64,000 nucleotides of DNA, taken from Azoarcus sp. Aa7. GTDB taxonomy: Bacteria > Pseudomonadota > Gammaproteobacteria > Burkholderiales > Rhodocyclaceae. A program made the position numbers and the translations under genes. The notes beneath the pieces were generated by a model. It was given only the letters and a program-made list of their open reading frames with translations. It was not told the origin of the DNA and ran no database searches. Shown here in pieces: positions 46,879-55,498 of the stretch (position 1 is its first letter; each line of letters starts with the position of its first letter). Location of the stretch: positions 1-64,000 of the forward strand of contig NZ_QVLR01000009.1 in assembly GCF_014822185.1 (NCBI RefSeq). The letters are read 5' to 3'.

Positions 46879-47877
46879 TCAGCGGCCGAGCACCTTCTGC
46901 GCGCGATCGAGCTTTTCCTTACCGCCGATGCTCTTGTAGAACTTCGGCCACACCGTGGTGGTCGCCTTCGCGATCCACGCCTTCTCGCCGTCGGCCGGGT
47001 CGGTGATCTGCATGCCGCGTGCAGCAAGATCCTTCTTGATCTTGTCTTCGGTTTCGAGCAGGTACTTGAAGCTGTGCTCGGTGGCTTCCTGGCCGGCTTC
47101 GAGGATCGCCTTCTGCACGTCGGGCTTCTGCGACTTGAAGACCGACTCGCTGACCACCAGCGGCTCGAGCGAGAAGATGTAGCGGATGTTGGTGATGTAC
47201 TTCTGGACCTCGTAGAACTTCATCGCCGAGACGGTGATGTAGGGGTTGTCCTGCCCGTCGACGACGCGTTGCTGCAGGCCGGTGAAGGTTTCCGACCACG
47301 ACATCGGGGTCGGGTTGATGCCCCACGCCTGATACGACGAAATCATGATCTCGTTCTTCGGTACGCGGATCACCAGGCCCTTGAGATCTTCCAGCGTCTT
47401 GACCGGACGCTTGGAATTGGTGAGCACGCGGAAGCCCGAATAGGCCCAACCTACGATGCGTACGCCGGCATCGCGGACCGTGTTGTCGGTCAGTTCCTTG
47501 CCGATTTCACCCTGGGTCAGTTTTTTCGCTTCATCGGCGCTCTGGATCAGGTAGGGCATCGTCAGCAGACCGACCGTCGGCGAGAACGGGGTGATGTTGT
47601 TCACCGCGAGGATCGAGAAATCCAGCGTCCCCATCGCGGCGTTGTTGATCGTGTCTTCCTCGCTGCCGAGTTGCCCGTTGGGGAACAGGTCTACCTTGTG
47701 CTTGCCGCCGGTCTTCTGCTGGAACAGCTTGGCGAAAGTCGTGCCGAGTTCCCACTGGGTACCGCCCGCAGCATCACCGACGGCCATCTTGAAAGTCTCG
47801 GCGAGTGCGACAGGCGCGGCCACCAACAGGCTGGCGGCAGTGACGAGCGGCATCAGTACGTTCTTGCTGAATTTCAT
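46879..47877 (-). CDS. tauK: TRAP transporter periplasmic binding protein (taurine)
   Basis: A 332-residue DctP-family protein. Signal peptide to about 26 (PVALAETF), then GDAAGGTQWELGTTFAKLFQ, VDLFPNGQLGSEEDTINNAAMGTLD and RVLTNSKRPVKTLEDLKGLVIRVP, the DctP carboxylate/sulfonate-binding region with its Arg residues. Together with tauL and tauM forms the uptake system of this operon. Confidence 0.88.
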   Translation of the reverse strand: MKFSKNVLMPLVTAASLLVAAPVALAETFKMAVGDAAGGTQWELGTTFAKLFQQKTGGKHKVDLFPNGQLGSEEDTINNAAMGTLDFSILAVNNITPFSPTVGLLTMPYLIQSADEAKKLTQGEIGKELTDNTVRDAGVRIVGWAYSGFRVLTNSKRPVKTLEDLKGLVIRVPKNEIMISSYQAWGINPTPMSWSETFTGLQQRVVDGQDNPYITVSAMKFYEVQKYITNIRYIFSLEPLVVSESVFKSQKPDVQKAILEAGQEATEHSFKYLLETEDKIKKDLAARGMQITDPADGEKAWIAKATTTVWPKFYKSIGGKEKLDRAQKVLGR

Positions 47878-47956
47878 TTCTGTCTCCTCGATCTCATTAT
47901 GATTTGGCAGGTCTTGCTGCCGGGGCTATCAAGGTGCTGCTTCTTACAACGGCTTG

Positions 47957-49393
47957 TTACAAGACTTCATCCTTCATGTGGTACCAGCGGTACAACCACC
48001 ACTGGCCGAAGCGGCGGAAGGGCGCGAACATTTCCGCTTCGACCATCTCGCGCACGTTCGGGAACGGCAGCTTCGAGCGGAAGATCGGCAGCTCCGGCGT
48101 ACGGATACCGGCGATGTTTTCGGCAAGGCGACGACCGGCCTGAGCCGAATACATCACGCCGTTCCCACCGTAGCCGAGCGCGTAATAGATCGTCTGCTTC
48201 GGGTCCGGCTGGTAGATGCGCGGCATCATGTCGTGGCTGACATCCACCCAGCCCCACCACGAGTAGTCGATCTGGATGCCTTCGAGCGCCGGGAACTTGC
48301 GGTGCAGGTCGCGGATCAGGAACTGCTTGTACTTGTCCTCGGGCGCATCACGGCCGGTGATCGCGCTGCGGCTGCCGATCTGCACACGACCGTCGGGCAT
48401 CAGGCGGTAGTAGTGGCGCAGGATGCGGGTGTCGGTGATGACCTGGGTCGTGCGGAAATTGCACGCTTCGATCTCGGCCTGGGTCAGGGGGCGCGTGACG
48501 ATCGAGTTCGACAGGATCGGCAGCAGGCGATTCTTGACTTCGCGATGCAGGCCGTTCGAGGTGTAGCCACCGGTGGCGATGCCGACCGCACGGGCGCGCA
48601 CGATGCCGCCGGGCGTCTTCAGGTAATGCACGCCGTTCTTCGTCTCCCAGCCCATCACGGGGCTCGCCGGATGCACTTTCACGCCCAGCGCGCGCGCCTT
48701 CTTCAGGTAGCCGAAGGCGAGCTTGCCGGCGTGGATGCCGATGCCTTCGGGCTCGTGCATCGCGCCTGCGGCTTCCTTGTCGTCGACGTATTCGCGCTTC
48801 ACGGTGTCGGCGTCGAGGATGCGCGCGTCGTACTTGAAGACCTCGCGCAGGATCTTCGCTTCCCTCTCCAGCACCGGCATGACTTTCGGGCGATGCGCGA
48901 TGTAGAGGTGGCCGCCGGGCTGCGGCTCGCAGTCGATGTCCTTGATGAGGTCCTTGAAGGTCTGCATCGCATCGCAGACTTCCTCGTGCAGGCGCAGCGC
49001 GGTGTCGAGGCCGTAGCGCTCGATCCACTGCGAGCGCTTGAGCCGCCCGGAGGCGCACTGGGCCTGGCCGCCGTTGCGCGTGCTGCAGCCCCAGGCCGTG
49101 CGGTTCGCTTCGAGCACGGTCGCCTTGATGCCGTGCTTTTCGGCGAGCGAAATCGCCGCGGTCAGGCCGGTGAAGCCGGAGCCGATGATCGCGACATCGA
49201 CGTCGATGTCGTGGGTGATCGGGCCGTCGTCGGCGGGCGGCGCGCCGGCAGTGCCGATCCAGTAGGTCGGCGCGTAGTCGCGCCCCTGCCCCGGCGTGGT
49301 CGATACCAGCGGATCGTAGGCCGGATCGTAGGGCTGCGACGGCGCGGTGGCGCGCTCGCTGGTTACGATCCGCTTTGCTGCAATGGCTTCCAT
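47957..49393 (-). CDS. tauY: Taurine dehydrogenase large subunit, FAD-dependent
   Basis: A 478-residue DAO-family oxidoreductase. The FAD dinucleotide motif is DVAIIGSGFTGLTAAISLAE (G71, G73, G76), followed by VLEANRTAWGCSTRNGGQAQ, and the C-terminal FAD contact YYALGYGGNGVMYSAQAGRR. TauY with TauX oxidatively deaminates taurine to sulfoacetaldehyde and ammonium, passing electrons to cytochrome c (known from Paracoccus). The pairing with tauX, xsc and TRAP genes identifies it among generic DAO proteins. Confidence 0.88.
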   Translation of the reverse strand: MEAIAAKRIVTSERATAPSQPYDPAYDPLVSTTPGQGRDYAPTYWIGTAGAPPADDGPITHDIDVDVAIIGSGFTGLTAAISLAEKHGIKATVLEANRTAWGCSTRNGGQAQCASGRLKRSQWIERYGLDTALRLHEEVCDAMQTFKDLIKDIDCEPQPGGHLYIAHRPKVMPVLEREAKILREVFKYDARILDADTVKREYVDDKEAAGAMHEPEGIGIHAGKLAFGYLKKARALGVKVHPASPVMGWETKNGVHYLKTPGGIVRARAVGIATGGYTSNGLHREVKNRLLPILSNSIVTRPLTQAEIEACNFRTTQVITDTRILRHYYRLMPDGRVQIGSRSAITGRDAPEDKYKQFLIRDLHRKFPALEGIQIDYSWWGWVDVSHDMMPRIYQPDPKQTIYYALGYGGNGVMYSAQAGRRLAENIAGIRTPELPIFRSKLPFPNVREMVEAEMFAPFRRFGQWWLYRWYHMKDEVL

Positions 49394-49436
49394 GTCCCGA
49401 CTCCTGATGTGTCCGGTATGTGGCTCAGTCGCCGGC

Positions 49437-49856
49437 TCAGTTGGCAACAGCGACGACCGGCGGGCGGTCCTTGCGGTAGGCGTTCTTGACCGCGATCTTG
49501 CCGTCGCGGAAGGTGAAGACATCGACCATGCGCGCCTCGATGCGCGTGCCGTCGGCCTTGGTGCCGCTGAAGGTCGATTCCGATACGCCGCGGTCGCCGC
49601 AGACGAAGTGGTCGCCGTCGAGCCAGGCGGCGTCGGGGAAGGTCTGCCACGCGAGCTGGAAGCCGGCGCGTACCGCTTCGCGGCCTTCGAAGCTCTTGCC
49701 GAGGAGGTCGGGGCCGGCGACCGCATGGAATACGCAGTCCTCGGCCATGAAGCTCATCAGGGCCTCGATGTCGTGACGGTTCCAGGCGTCGGCGAAAGCC
49801 TTCAGCGTCTCGACGGTGGCTTCGCTGCGGATCGGGGTGGCGGTGAGGCTGCTCAT
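49437..49856 (-). CDS. tauX: Taurine dehydrogenase small subunit (SnoaL/NTF2-like)
   Basis: A 139-residue SnoaL-like protein: FADAWNRHDIEALMSFMAEDCVFHAV, KSFEGREAVRAGFQLAWQTF, and EARMVDVFTFRDGKIAVKNAYRK. TauX is the small partner required by TauY; it has no cofactor motif of its own. First gene of an eight-gene operon to sorB, 37 bp downstream of the three-half-site operator. Confidence 0.85.
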   Translation of the reverse strand: MSSLTATPIRSEATVETLKAFADAWNRHDIEALMSFMAEDCVFHAVAGPDLLGKSFEGREAVRAGFQLAWQTFPDAAWLDGDHFVCGDRGVSESTFSGTKADGTRIEARMVDVFTFRDGKIAVKNAYRKDRPPVVAVAN

Positions 49857-49892
49857 GAAAGTCGGTCTCCGAAATCTGTTTTTTGGTTAATA

Positions 49893-49920
49893 CGAAACGT
49901 TTTGTACCGTTTTTTGAAAC
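49893..49920. promoter_or_regulatory. Three-half-site operator, tauX promoter
   Basis: CGAAAC (49893-49898), five bases, GTACCG (49904-49909), five bases, TGAAAC (49915-49920). The outer and middle half-sites form a palindrome and the third is a direct repeat at one helical turn. The identical spacing recurs before xsc, cobS-like, pta and iclR. Palindrome-plus-direct-repeat sites are known for IclR-family proteins such as PcaU and PobR. Confidence 0.75.
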
Positions 49921-49973
49921 TTGATTTACATTAGGCCGGTGGTTGACGCTTGTCAATCATAAATTTCGTTTTT

Positions 49974-50001
49974 CGGTACGTTATTTAATCTTTTTTGAAA
50001 T
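49974..50001. promoter_or_regulatory. Second, degenerate operator copy upstream of tauX
   Basis: CGGTAC (49974-49979) and TGAAAT (49996-50001) keep the spacing of the outer half-sites, but the middle element (TTAATC) is poor. It lies 81 bp from the strong copy, suggesting cooperative binding or looping. Confidence 0.4.
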
Positions 50002-50052
50002 TTGCACCAAAACAGGATTCAAAACGACGAATCCGCACCATGACGGTGAGCT

Positions 50053-50874
50053 TCAATCGATCCGTCCCGCCATCGGCGACGACGGCGAGGCGGCAAAGCG
50101 GCGCGGCATGCGTCCGGCGAGGAAGGCCTCGCGCCCGGCCTGCACCGCCAGGCGCATAGCCCGCGCCATGCGCACCGGCTCGCGCGCATGGGCGATCGCG
50201 GTGTTCATCAGCACGCCGTCACAACCCAGCTCCATCGCGATCGCCGCATCCGACGCGGTGCCGACGCCGGCATCGACGATCACGGGCACCCTCGCCTGCT
50301 CGATGATGAGCGACAGGTTCCACGGGTTCAGGATGCCCATACCCGAGCCGATCAGACTCGCCAGGGGCATCACCGCGACGCAGCCGATGTCCTCCAGGAT
50401 GCGCGCCTGGATGGGGTCGTCGCTGCAATACACCATCACGTCGAAGCCGTCCTTCACCAGCGCCTCGGCCGCTTTCAGCGTTTCGGGCATGTTCGGGAAC
50501 AGGGTCTTCTCGTCGCCCAGCACTTCGAGCTTGCACAGCTTGTGGCCGTCGAGCAGTTCGCGCGCGAGCTGCAAGGTGTAGACCGCGTCCTTCGCGTTGT
50601 AGCAGCCGCCGGTGTTCGGCAGGATCGTGAACCGGTCCGGCGGTAAGGCGTCGAGCAGGCTCGGTTCGTTGGCGTGCTGGCCGATGTTCACGCGCCGGAT
50701 CGTGACCGTGACGATCCCGGTGCCGCTCGCATCCACCGCGGCACGCGTTTCGTCGAAATCGCGATACTTGCCGGTGCCCACCAGCAGGCGCGACGCATAG
50801 GTCTTGCCGGCGATCGTGAGCCCCGCCTCGGGCGCGGCGTGCCGGCTTTCATCCGGGGTGTCGTTCAGCTTCAT
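50053..50874 (-). CDS. thiG: Thiazole synthase
   Basis: A 273-residue ThiG TIM barrel. [24 protein letters not shown] (first 20 residues conserved), the Schiff-base Lys in [15 protein letters not shown], and [30 protein letters not shown] are diagnostic. It makes the thiazole phosphate of thiamine from DXP, ThiS thiocarboxylate and dehydroglycine. Here it ends the xsc operon, an unusual place that fits extra ThDP demand by Xsc. Confidence 0.94.
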   Translation of the reverse strand: MKLNDTPDESRHAAPEAGLTIAGKTYASRLLVGTGKYRDFDETRAAVDASGTGIVTVTIRRVNIGQHANEPSLLDALPPDRFTILPNTGGCYNAKDAVYTLQLARELLDGHKLCKLEVLGDEKTLFPNMPETLKAAEALVKDGFDVMVYCSDDPIQARILEDIGCVAVMPLASLIGSGMGILNPWNLSLIIEQARVPVIVDAGVGTASDAAIAMELGCDGVLMNTAIAHAREPVRMARAMRLAVQAGREAFLAGRMPRRFAASPSSPMAGRID

Positions 50875-50901
50875 TCCGTTCGCTCCTCGTCTAATTGCGT
50901 T

Positions 50902-51111
50902 TTAGCCGCCGCCGATCGCGACGACGAGCTCGACGCGATCGTCCGGCTTCAGGATGTGGCCCGGCCAGCGCGGCGACGGGATCACCTCGCGGTTGATGGC
51001 GACCGCGATGCGCTTGCCCAGCAGGTCCAGGCTCGCGATGAGGTCGTGCAGCGTGCGGCCCGCACGCAGCACATGCGCGGCCCCGTTCAGTTCTATGGTT
51101 ACGCTTACCAC
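50902..51111 (-). CDS. thiS: Sulfur carrier protein ThiS
   Basis: A 69-residue ubiquitin-like protein ending in IGGG, so its penultimate/terminal Gly-Gly can be thiocarboxylated (one Gly more than the usual GG end). Core: VTIELNGAAHVLRAGRTLHD, KRIAVAINREVIPS, GHILKPDDRVELVVAI. It lies 27 bp before thiG and 13 bp after the yeiH-like gene. Confidence 0.9.
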   Translation of the reverse strand: MVSVTIELNGAAHVLRAGRTLHDLIASLDLLGKRIAVAINREVIPSPRWPGHILKPDDRVELVVAIGGG

Positions 51112-51124
51112 GGTCAGTCCTCCG

Positions 51125-52168
51125 TCATTGCGCCGCGATCAGGCGGGCGCCGAAGACCACCGCCAGCATGTAGCCGGCGACGAACAGCGCTTCGCCCGAC
51201 AGCAGCACGATCGGCTTCCAGCCCAGTTCGGCGAGTTTCTCGAGCGAGGTCTTCACGCCCAGCGCGGAGATCGAGATCACCAGGCACCAGCGCGACAGCG
51301 TCGAGCTCGCCTCGACCACCTCGTGCGACAGCAGGCCCAGGCTGTTGAGCGTCGCCAGCGCCGCGAAGGCGACGAGGAACAGCGGCAAGATCGGCGTCTT
51401 CTTGCCGGCGCCGCCGTTTTCCTTCTTGCGCTCGGCGTGGAAGACGAGCGCCAGCACCACGACCACCGGCATCAGCATCGCGACGCGGAACATCTTCGCG
51501 AGCGTTGCCGCGTCGCCGACCTCGGGCGAGATGATCAGGCCCGCGCCGACGACCTGCGCCACGTCGTGGATCGAGCCGCCGAGGAAGAGCCCGGCCTCGC
51601 TCACCGACAGCCCGGCGGACTTCACGACCAGCGGGTACAGCACCATCGCGACGGTCGAGAAGATCGCCACGCCGATCGCGGTGAGCAGCGTGTAGCGCTC
51701 GGTCTCTCGGGTGGCGGGCAGGGTCGAGGAGATCGCGAGCGTCGCGGAGATGCCGCAGATGCCGGTGCCACCGCCCGACAACAGCCCCAGCAGCGGCGGC
51801 AAACCGAGGATGCGGGCGAGCAGCAGGCCGAAGCTGATGGTCAGCACGACGGCACCGACCAGCGCACCGACGCCGATCAATCCCAGGTCGCTGACATCGC
51901 TCGCGACGATGCGCGCCCCGAGCAGCGCAACGCCGAAGCGCACGAGCTTCTTCGCGGAGACTTCGATGCCCGGGATGCACTTGTCGCTATCGGAAAGAAA
52001 ATGGAACGCGATGCCCAGCAGCAGCGCGTACAGGAATTGCGGTCCGCCGTAATGCTCGGACACGAAGGTCGCCGCGACGGCAATCACGGCGCACAGCATG
52101 AAGCCCGGCATCAGCACGCGCACCTCGCTGAACATCGCGTGCGGCGCAATTGTCGTTTGAGTGGTCAT
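51125..52168 (-). CDS. YeiH/SuyZ-like putative sulfate exporter
   Basis: A 347-residue membrane protein of the PSE/COG2855 family with about 10 TM helices: GPQFLYALLLGIAFHFL, FGVALLGARIVASDV, GGGTGICGISATLAISS, ETERYTLLTAIGVAIFSTVAMVLYP-type core, and GLFLGGSIHDVAQVVGAG. Relatives in sulfonate degraders are proposed to export sulfate formed from sulfite. Located between xsc and thiS; the 200-bp gap to xsc holds the small palindrome GCCGTACACGAGTACGGC (52310-52327 region). Confidence 0.82.
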   Translation of the reverse strand: MTTQTTIAPHAMFSEVRVLMPGFMLCAVIAVAATFVSEHYGGPQFLYALLLGIAFHFLSDSDKCIPGIEVSAKKLVRFGVALLGARIVASDVSDLGLIGVGALVGAVVLTISFGLLLARILGLPPLLGLLSGGGTGICGISATLAISSTLPATRETERYTLLTAIGVAIFSTVAMVLYPLVVKSAGLSVSEAGLFLGGSIHDVAQVVGAGLIISPEVGDAATLAKMFRVAMLMPVVVVLALVFHAERKKENGGAGKKTPILPLFLVAFAALATLNSLGLLSHEVVEASSTLSRWCLVISISALGVKTSLEKLAELGWKPIVLLSGEALFVAGYMLAVVFGARLIAAQ

Positions 52169-52368
52169 TGGATCGGGGTCCGGTGGGGATGTCGGGCAGC
52201 GGCGGGGCGACCTTGTGGGCCACCCCGCCTTGTTTAGAACGCGGGCAGAGGTTGCGAAGAAATCGTAGCGAGCGGCCCGAGTTCGGCCCGAGAAGCGCAG
52301 CCGTACACGAGTACGGCGAGCATCACAGGGGCGAAATCGGGTTGCGCAGTAGATTTATTCGCAAGCTC

Positions 52369-54180
52369 TCAGACGTAGTCCTTGTACTTGTCTAGATGGC
52401 GCACCGGCTTCGAGAGCGCATCGCGGCGGAACGGGTCGCCCAGTTCGCGCGTGCACATGATCTCGATGATGCAGGTCTTGCCGTGATTCATCTGCAAGTC
52501 GATGGCCTTCTTCAGCGCCGGGCCGACGTCCTCAAGCCGATCCACGGTGATGCCCTCGGCGCCCATCGCCCGCGCGATCTCGGCGAAGCTCTGGTTGTCG
52601 AGCTCGCCCGCGACGAAGCGGCGGTTGTAGAAGTCCACCTGGTTCTTCTTCTCCGCACCCCACTGGCGGTTGTGGAACACCACCGCCGTGACCGGGATGT
52701 TGTGCCGCACGCAGGTCATCGTCTCCATCAGGCTCATGCCCCAGGCGCCGTCGCCGGCATAGGACACCGCCGGGCGATGCGGTGCGGCGACCTTGGCGCC
52801 GATGATCGTCGGGAAGGCGTAGCCGCAGTTGCCGAAGCTCATCGCGGCGAAGAAGCTGCGCGGCTTCTCGAAGCGCAGGTAGCTGTTGGCGACCGAGTTG
52901 ATGTTGCCGATGTCGGTCGACACCATCACGTCTTCCGGCATCGCCTTCTCGAGTTCGCGCAGCACCTGGCGTGGATGCAGGAATTCGCCGCCGGAGAAGG
53001 GCTTTTCCTTCGCGTTCTCTTCGATCATGTCGAGGCTGAAGGGGTCGCGCTCGTGCGTCCATTCGTCGAGCTCGCGTTCCCACGCGGTCTTCTCGGCCTG
53101 CACCGTGGCAAAGCGCTGCTCGCGGGTGGCGTCGCACTCCAGCGTGCGGCCGGTCAGGCGCCACACCAGCGCCTTGGCCGCAGCCTTGGCGTCGCCGCAG
53201 ATGCCGACCGAGATCTTCTTCACCAGACCCAGCATCTTGTTGTCGGCGTCGATCTGGATGATCTTGGCGTTCTTCGGCCAGTAGTCCATGCCGTGCTGCG
53301 GCAGCGTGCCGAAGGGCCCGAGGCGCGAGCCGAGCGCGATCACCACGTCGGCTTGCGCCATCAGCTTCATCGCCGCCTTCGACCCCTGGTAGCCGAGCGG
53401 GCCGCACCACAGCGGGTGGCTCGCGGGGAAGGAGTCGTTGTGCAGGTAGCTATTCACGACCGGGGCGCCGAGGCGCTCGGCGAGCGCCTTGCACTCCTCG
53501 ATCGCGTCGGCCATCACGACGCCGCCGCCGGAGATGATCACGGGGAACTTGGCGGTCGCGAGCAACTCGGCCGCTTCGTTGAGGCTCGCCTCACCCCCCG
53601 CGCCGCGGTCGAGGCGGCTGGGCTTGGGGATCTCGCAGGTGATCTCGCCGTAGAAGTAGTCGCGCGGGATGTTGAGCTGGGTGGGCCCCATCTCGCTCAT
53701 CGCGCGGTCGAAGCAGCGGCCGGTGTATTCGGCCATGCGCGCCGGATGGGTGACGTGGCCCTGGTACTTGGTGAATTCCTGGAACATCGGCAGCTGGTTG
53801 CATTCCTGGAAACCGCCCAGGCCCATGCCCATGGTGCCGGTCTCCGGGGTCACGATCACCACCGGGCTGTGCGCCCAGTAGGCTGCGCCGATGGCGGTGA
53901 CGCAGTTGCTGATGCCGGGGCCGTTCTGGCCGATCACCACGCCGTGGCGGCCCGACACGCGCGAAAAGCCGTCGGCCATGTGGCCCGCGCCCTGCTCATG
54001 CACCACCGGGATCAGGCGGATGCCGGCCGGCGCGAAGATGTCCATCGCGTCCATGAAGGCCGAGCCCATGATCCCGAACATGTCGGTCACGCCGTTGGCG
54101 ACCATCGTCTCCACGAAGGCTTCCGACGGGGTCATCTTGTGCGGGCCGCTGACGACGGTGCGGTGGTCTTGTTCGCTCAT
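52369..54180 (-). CDS. xsc: Sulfoacetaldehyde acetyltransferase
   Basis: A 603-residue ThDP enzyme that converts sulfoacetaldehyde and phosphate to acetyl phosphate and sulfite. Catalytic Glu62 lies in VVHEQGAGHMADG; the ThDP/Mg motif is SYAGDGAWGMSL... VVFHNRQWGAEKKNQ, where the RQWGAEK stretch is an Xsc hallmark. Xsc-typical NIPRDYFYGEI and CNQLPMFQEFTKYQGHV are present. AAGGAGACAGCAGCA precedes the ATG at 54180. It heads an operon with the yeiH-like, thiS and thiG genes, with the shared operator 48 bp upstream. Confidence 0.96.
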   Translation of the reverse strand: MSEQDHRTVVSGPHKMTPSEAFVETMVANGVTDMFGIMGSAFMDAMDIFAPAGIRLIPVVHEQGAGHMADGFSRVSGRHGVVIGQNGPGISNCVTAIGAAYWAHSPVVIVTPETGTMGMGLGGFQECNQLPMFQEFTKYQGHVTHPARMAEYTGRCFDRAMSEMGPTQLNIPRDYFYGEITCEIPKPSRLDRGAGGEASLNEAAELLATAKFPVIISGGGVVMADAIEECKALAERLGAPVVNSYLHNDSFPASHPLWCGPLGYQGSKAAMKLMAQADVVIALGSRLGPFGTLPQHGMDYWPKNAKIIQIDADNKMLGLVKKISVGICGDAKAAAKALVWRLTGRTLECDATREQRFATVQAEKTAWERELDEWTHERDPFSLDMIEENAKEKPFSGGEFLHPRQVLRELEKAMPEDVMVSTDIGNINSVANSYLRFEKPRSFFAAMSFGNCGYAFPTIIGAKVAAPHRPAVSYAGDGAWGMSLMETMTCVRHNIPVTAVVFHNRQWGAEKKNQVDFYNRRFVAGELDNQSFAEIARAMGAEGITVDRLEDVGPALKKAIDLQMNHGKTCIIEIMCTRELGDPFRRDALSKPVRHLDKYKDYV

Positions 54181-54227
54181 TGCTGCTGTCTCCTTGTCGA
54201 GGAATCTTGAGGTCAAGATATCGTTTT

Positions 54228-54255
54228 CGGTACTTTTTGTTCCGATTTTCGATAC
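54228..54255. promoter_or_regulatory. Three-half-site operator, xsc promoter
   Basis: CGGTAC (54228-54233), five bases, GTTCCG (54239-54244), five bases, CGATAC (54250-54255). Same architecture as the other copies. The rest of the 337-bp xsc/cobS divergent region is AT-rich; a weak second copy with TGAATC and TGAAAT but spacing one base short lies near 54311-54337. Confidence 0.75.
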
Positions 54256-54448
54256 TTGAGTTCAATGTACGTCGACCTTTTGGAGACGTCAACACCAATT
54301 TCGTTTTTTTGAATCATTTGTCTCTTATTTTGAAATTAATTCAATCGCAGCCAAATCGGCAAGGCGTAGACAGCCTTATGCACCGCTTCGCTGTATTGAT
54401 CCGAATGTAGGATCAAGCCCCGACGGCGCCAAGCTATATTTCATTTTT

Positions 54449-54476
54449 CGGAACTTCTTGTATCTTTTATCGGAAC
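54449..54476. promoter_or_regulatory. Three-half-site operator, cobS-like promoter
   Basis: CGGAAC (54449-54454), TTCTT, GTATCT (54460-54465), TTTAT, CGGAAC (54471-54476), 42 bp before the chosen GTG start. This copy ties the CobS/CobT/Lin0512 operon to the taurine regulon. Confidence 0.7.
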
Positions 54477-54517
54477 ATGTCTATCATGGGATCGCACAGA
54501 ACCCCAAGGAGACTGCC

Positions 54518-55498
54518 GTGACGGAACTCGCGCTCGATACACCCGACCAGCTGGTTTCGGTCCGTTCGCTGTTCGGAATCGATTCCGACCTGAAGGTGCC
54601 GGCCTTCGGCGAACGCGAGGACCATGTGCCCGAGATCGACGAGGCCTACCGCTTCAACCCCGACGTGACGCTCGCGATCCTCGCCGGCTTCACGCGCGAC
54701 CGCCGCGTGATGGTCCAGGGCCTGCACGGCACAGGGAAGTCGACACACATCGAGCAGGTCGCCGCGCGCCTGAACTGGCCCTGCGTGCGCGTGAACCTCG
54801 ACGGCCACATCAGCCGGCTGGACCTCGTGGGCAAGGACGCGATCGTCGTGCGCGACGGCCGGCAGGTCACCGAATTCCAGGAAGGCATCGTGCCGTGGGC
54901 GCTGCAGCGCCCCGTGGCGCTGATCTTCGACGAGTACGACGCCGGCCGGCCCGACGTGATGTTCGTGATCCAGCGCATCCTCGAGCGCGACGGAAAGTTC
55001 ACGCTGCTCGACCAGAACCGCGTGATCCGCCCGCACCCCTTCTTCCGCCTGTTCGCGACATCGAACACGGTGGGCCTCGGCAACCTCTCGGGCATGTACC
55101 ACGGCACGCAGGTGCTCAACCACGCCCAGATCGACCGCTGGAACATCGTCGCGACGCTGAACTACCTGCCGCGCGAGGAGGAAGTCGCCATCGTGCTCGC
55201 GCGCGTGCCGGCGAAGAACGATGAGAAAGGTCGAAAACTCGTCGCGTCGATGGTCGCGGTCGCCGACCTCACCCGCAAGGGCTTCGCCGCCGGCGACCTG
55301 TCGACGCTGATGTCGCCGCGCACGGTGATCACCTGGGCGGAGAACTGCGAGATATTCCGCAATCCGGCGCTGGCGTTTCGCTTGTCCTTCCTCAACAAGT
55401 GCGACGAGGTCGAACGGCCCATCGTTGCCGAGTACTACCAGCGCTGCTTCGGCGCGGAGCTCGACGAATCGTGGATGCGCGAGGCGGCAGCGCAGTAA
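54518..55498 (+). CDS. CobS-like MoxR/AAA+ ATPase
   Basis: A 326-residue AAA+ ATPase of the CobS type: [18 protein letters not shown]-terminus, Walker [11 protein letters not shown] (67-76), [17 protein letters not shown], Walker [14 protein letters not shown] (D138, E139), sensor-1 [11 protein letters not shown]. In aerobic cobalamin synthesis CobS and CobT form the AAA+ motor for CobN, but no cobN or other cob gene is here. The GTG at 54518 with AAGGAG upstream is chosen since an earlier ATG (54458) would lie inside the operator. Its TAA overlaps the next ATG (TAATG). Confidence 0.85.
   Translation: MTELALDTPDQLVSVRSLFGIDSDLKVPAFGEREDHVPEIDEAYRFNPDVTLAILAGFTRDRRVMVQGLHGTGKSTHIEQVAARLNWPCVRVNLDGHISRLDLVGKDAIVVRDGRQVTEFQEGIVPWALQRPVALIFDEYDAGRPDVMFVIQRILERDGKFTLLDQNRVIRPHPFFRLFATSNTVGLGNLSGMYHGTQVLNHAQIDRWNIVATLNYLPREEEVAIVLARVPAKNDEKGRKLVASMVAVADLTRKGFAAGDLSTLMSPRTVITWAENCEIFRNPALAFRLSFLNKCDEVERPIVAEYYQRCFGAELDESWMREAAAQ

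Noticed and set aside
54458-54517. ATG at 54458 as start of the CobS-like protein
   Set aside because: It lies inside the operator, has no ribosome site, and the added residues are not family-like; the GTG at 54518 follows AAGGAG.
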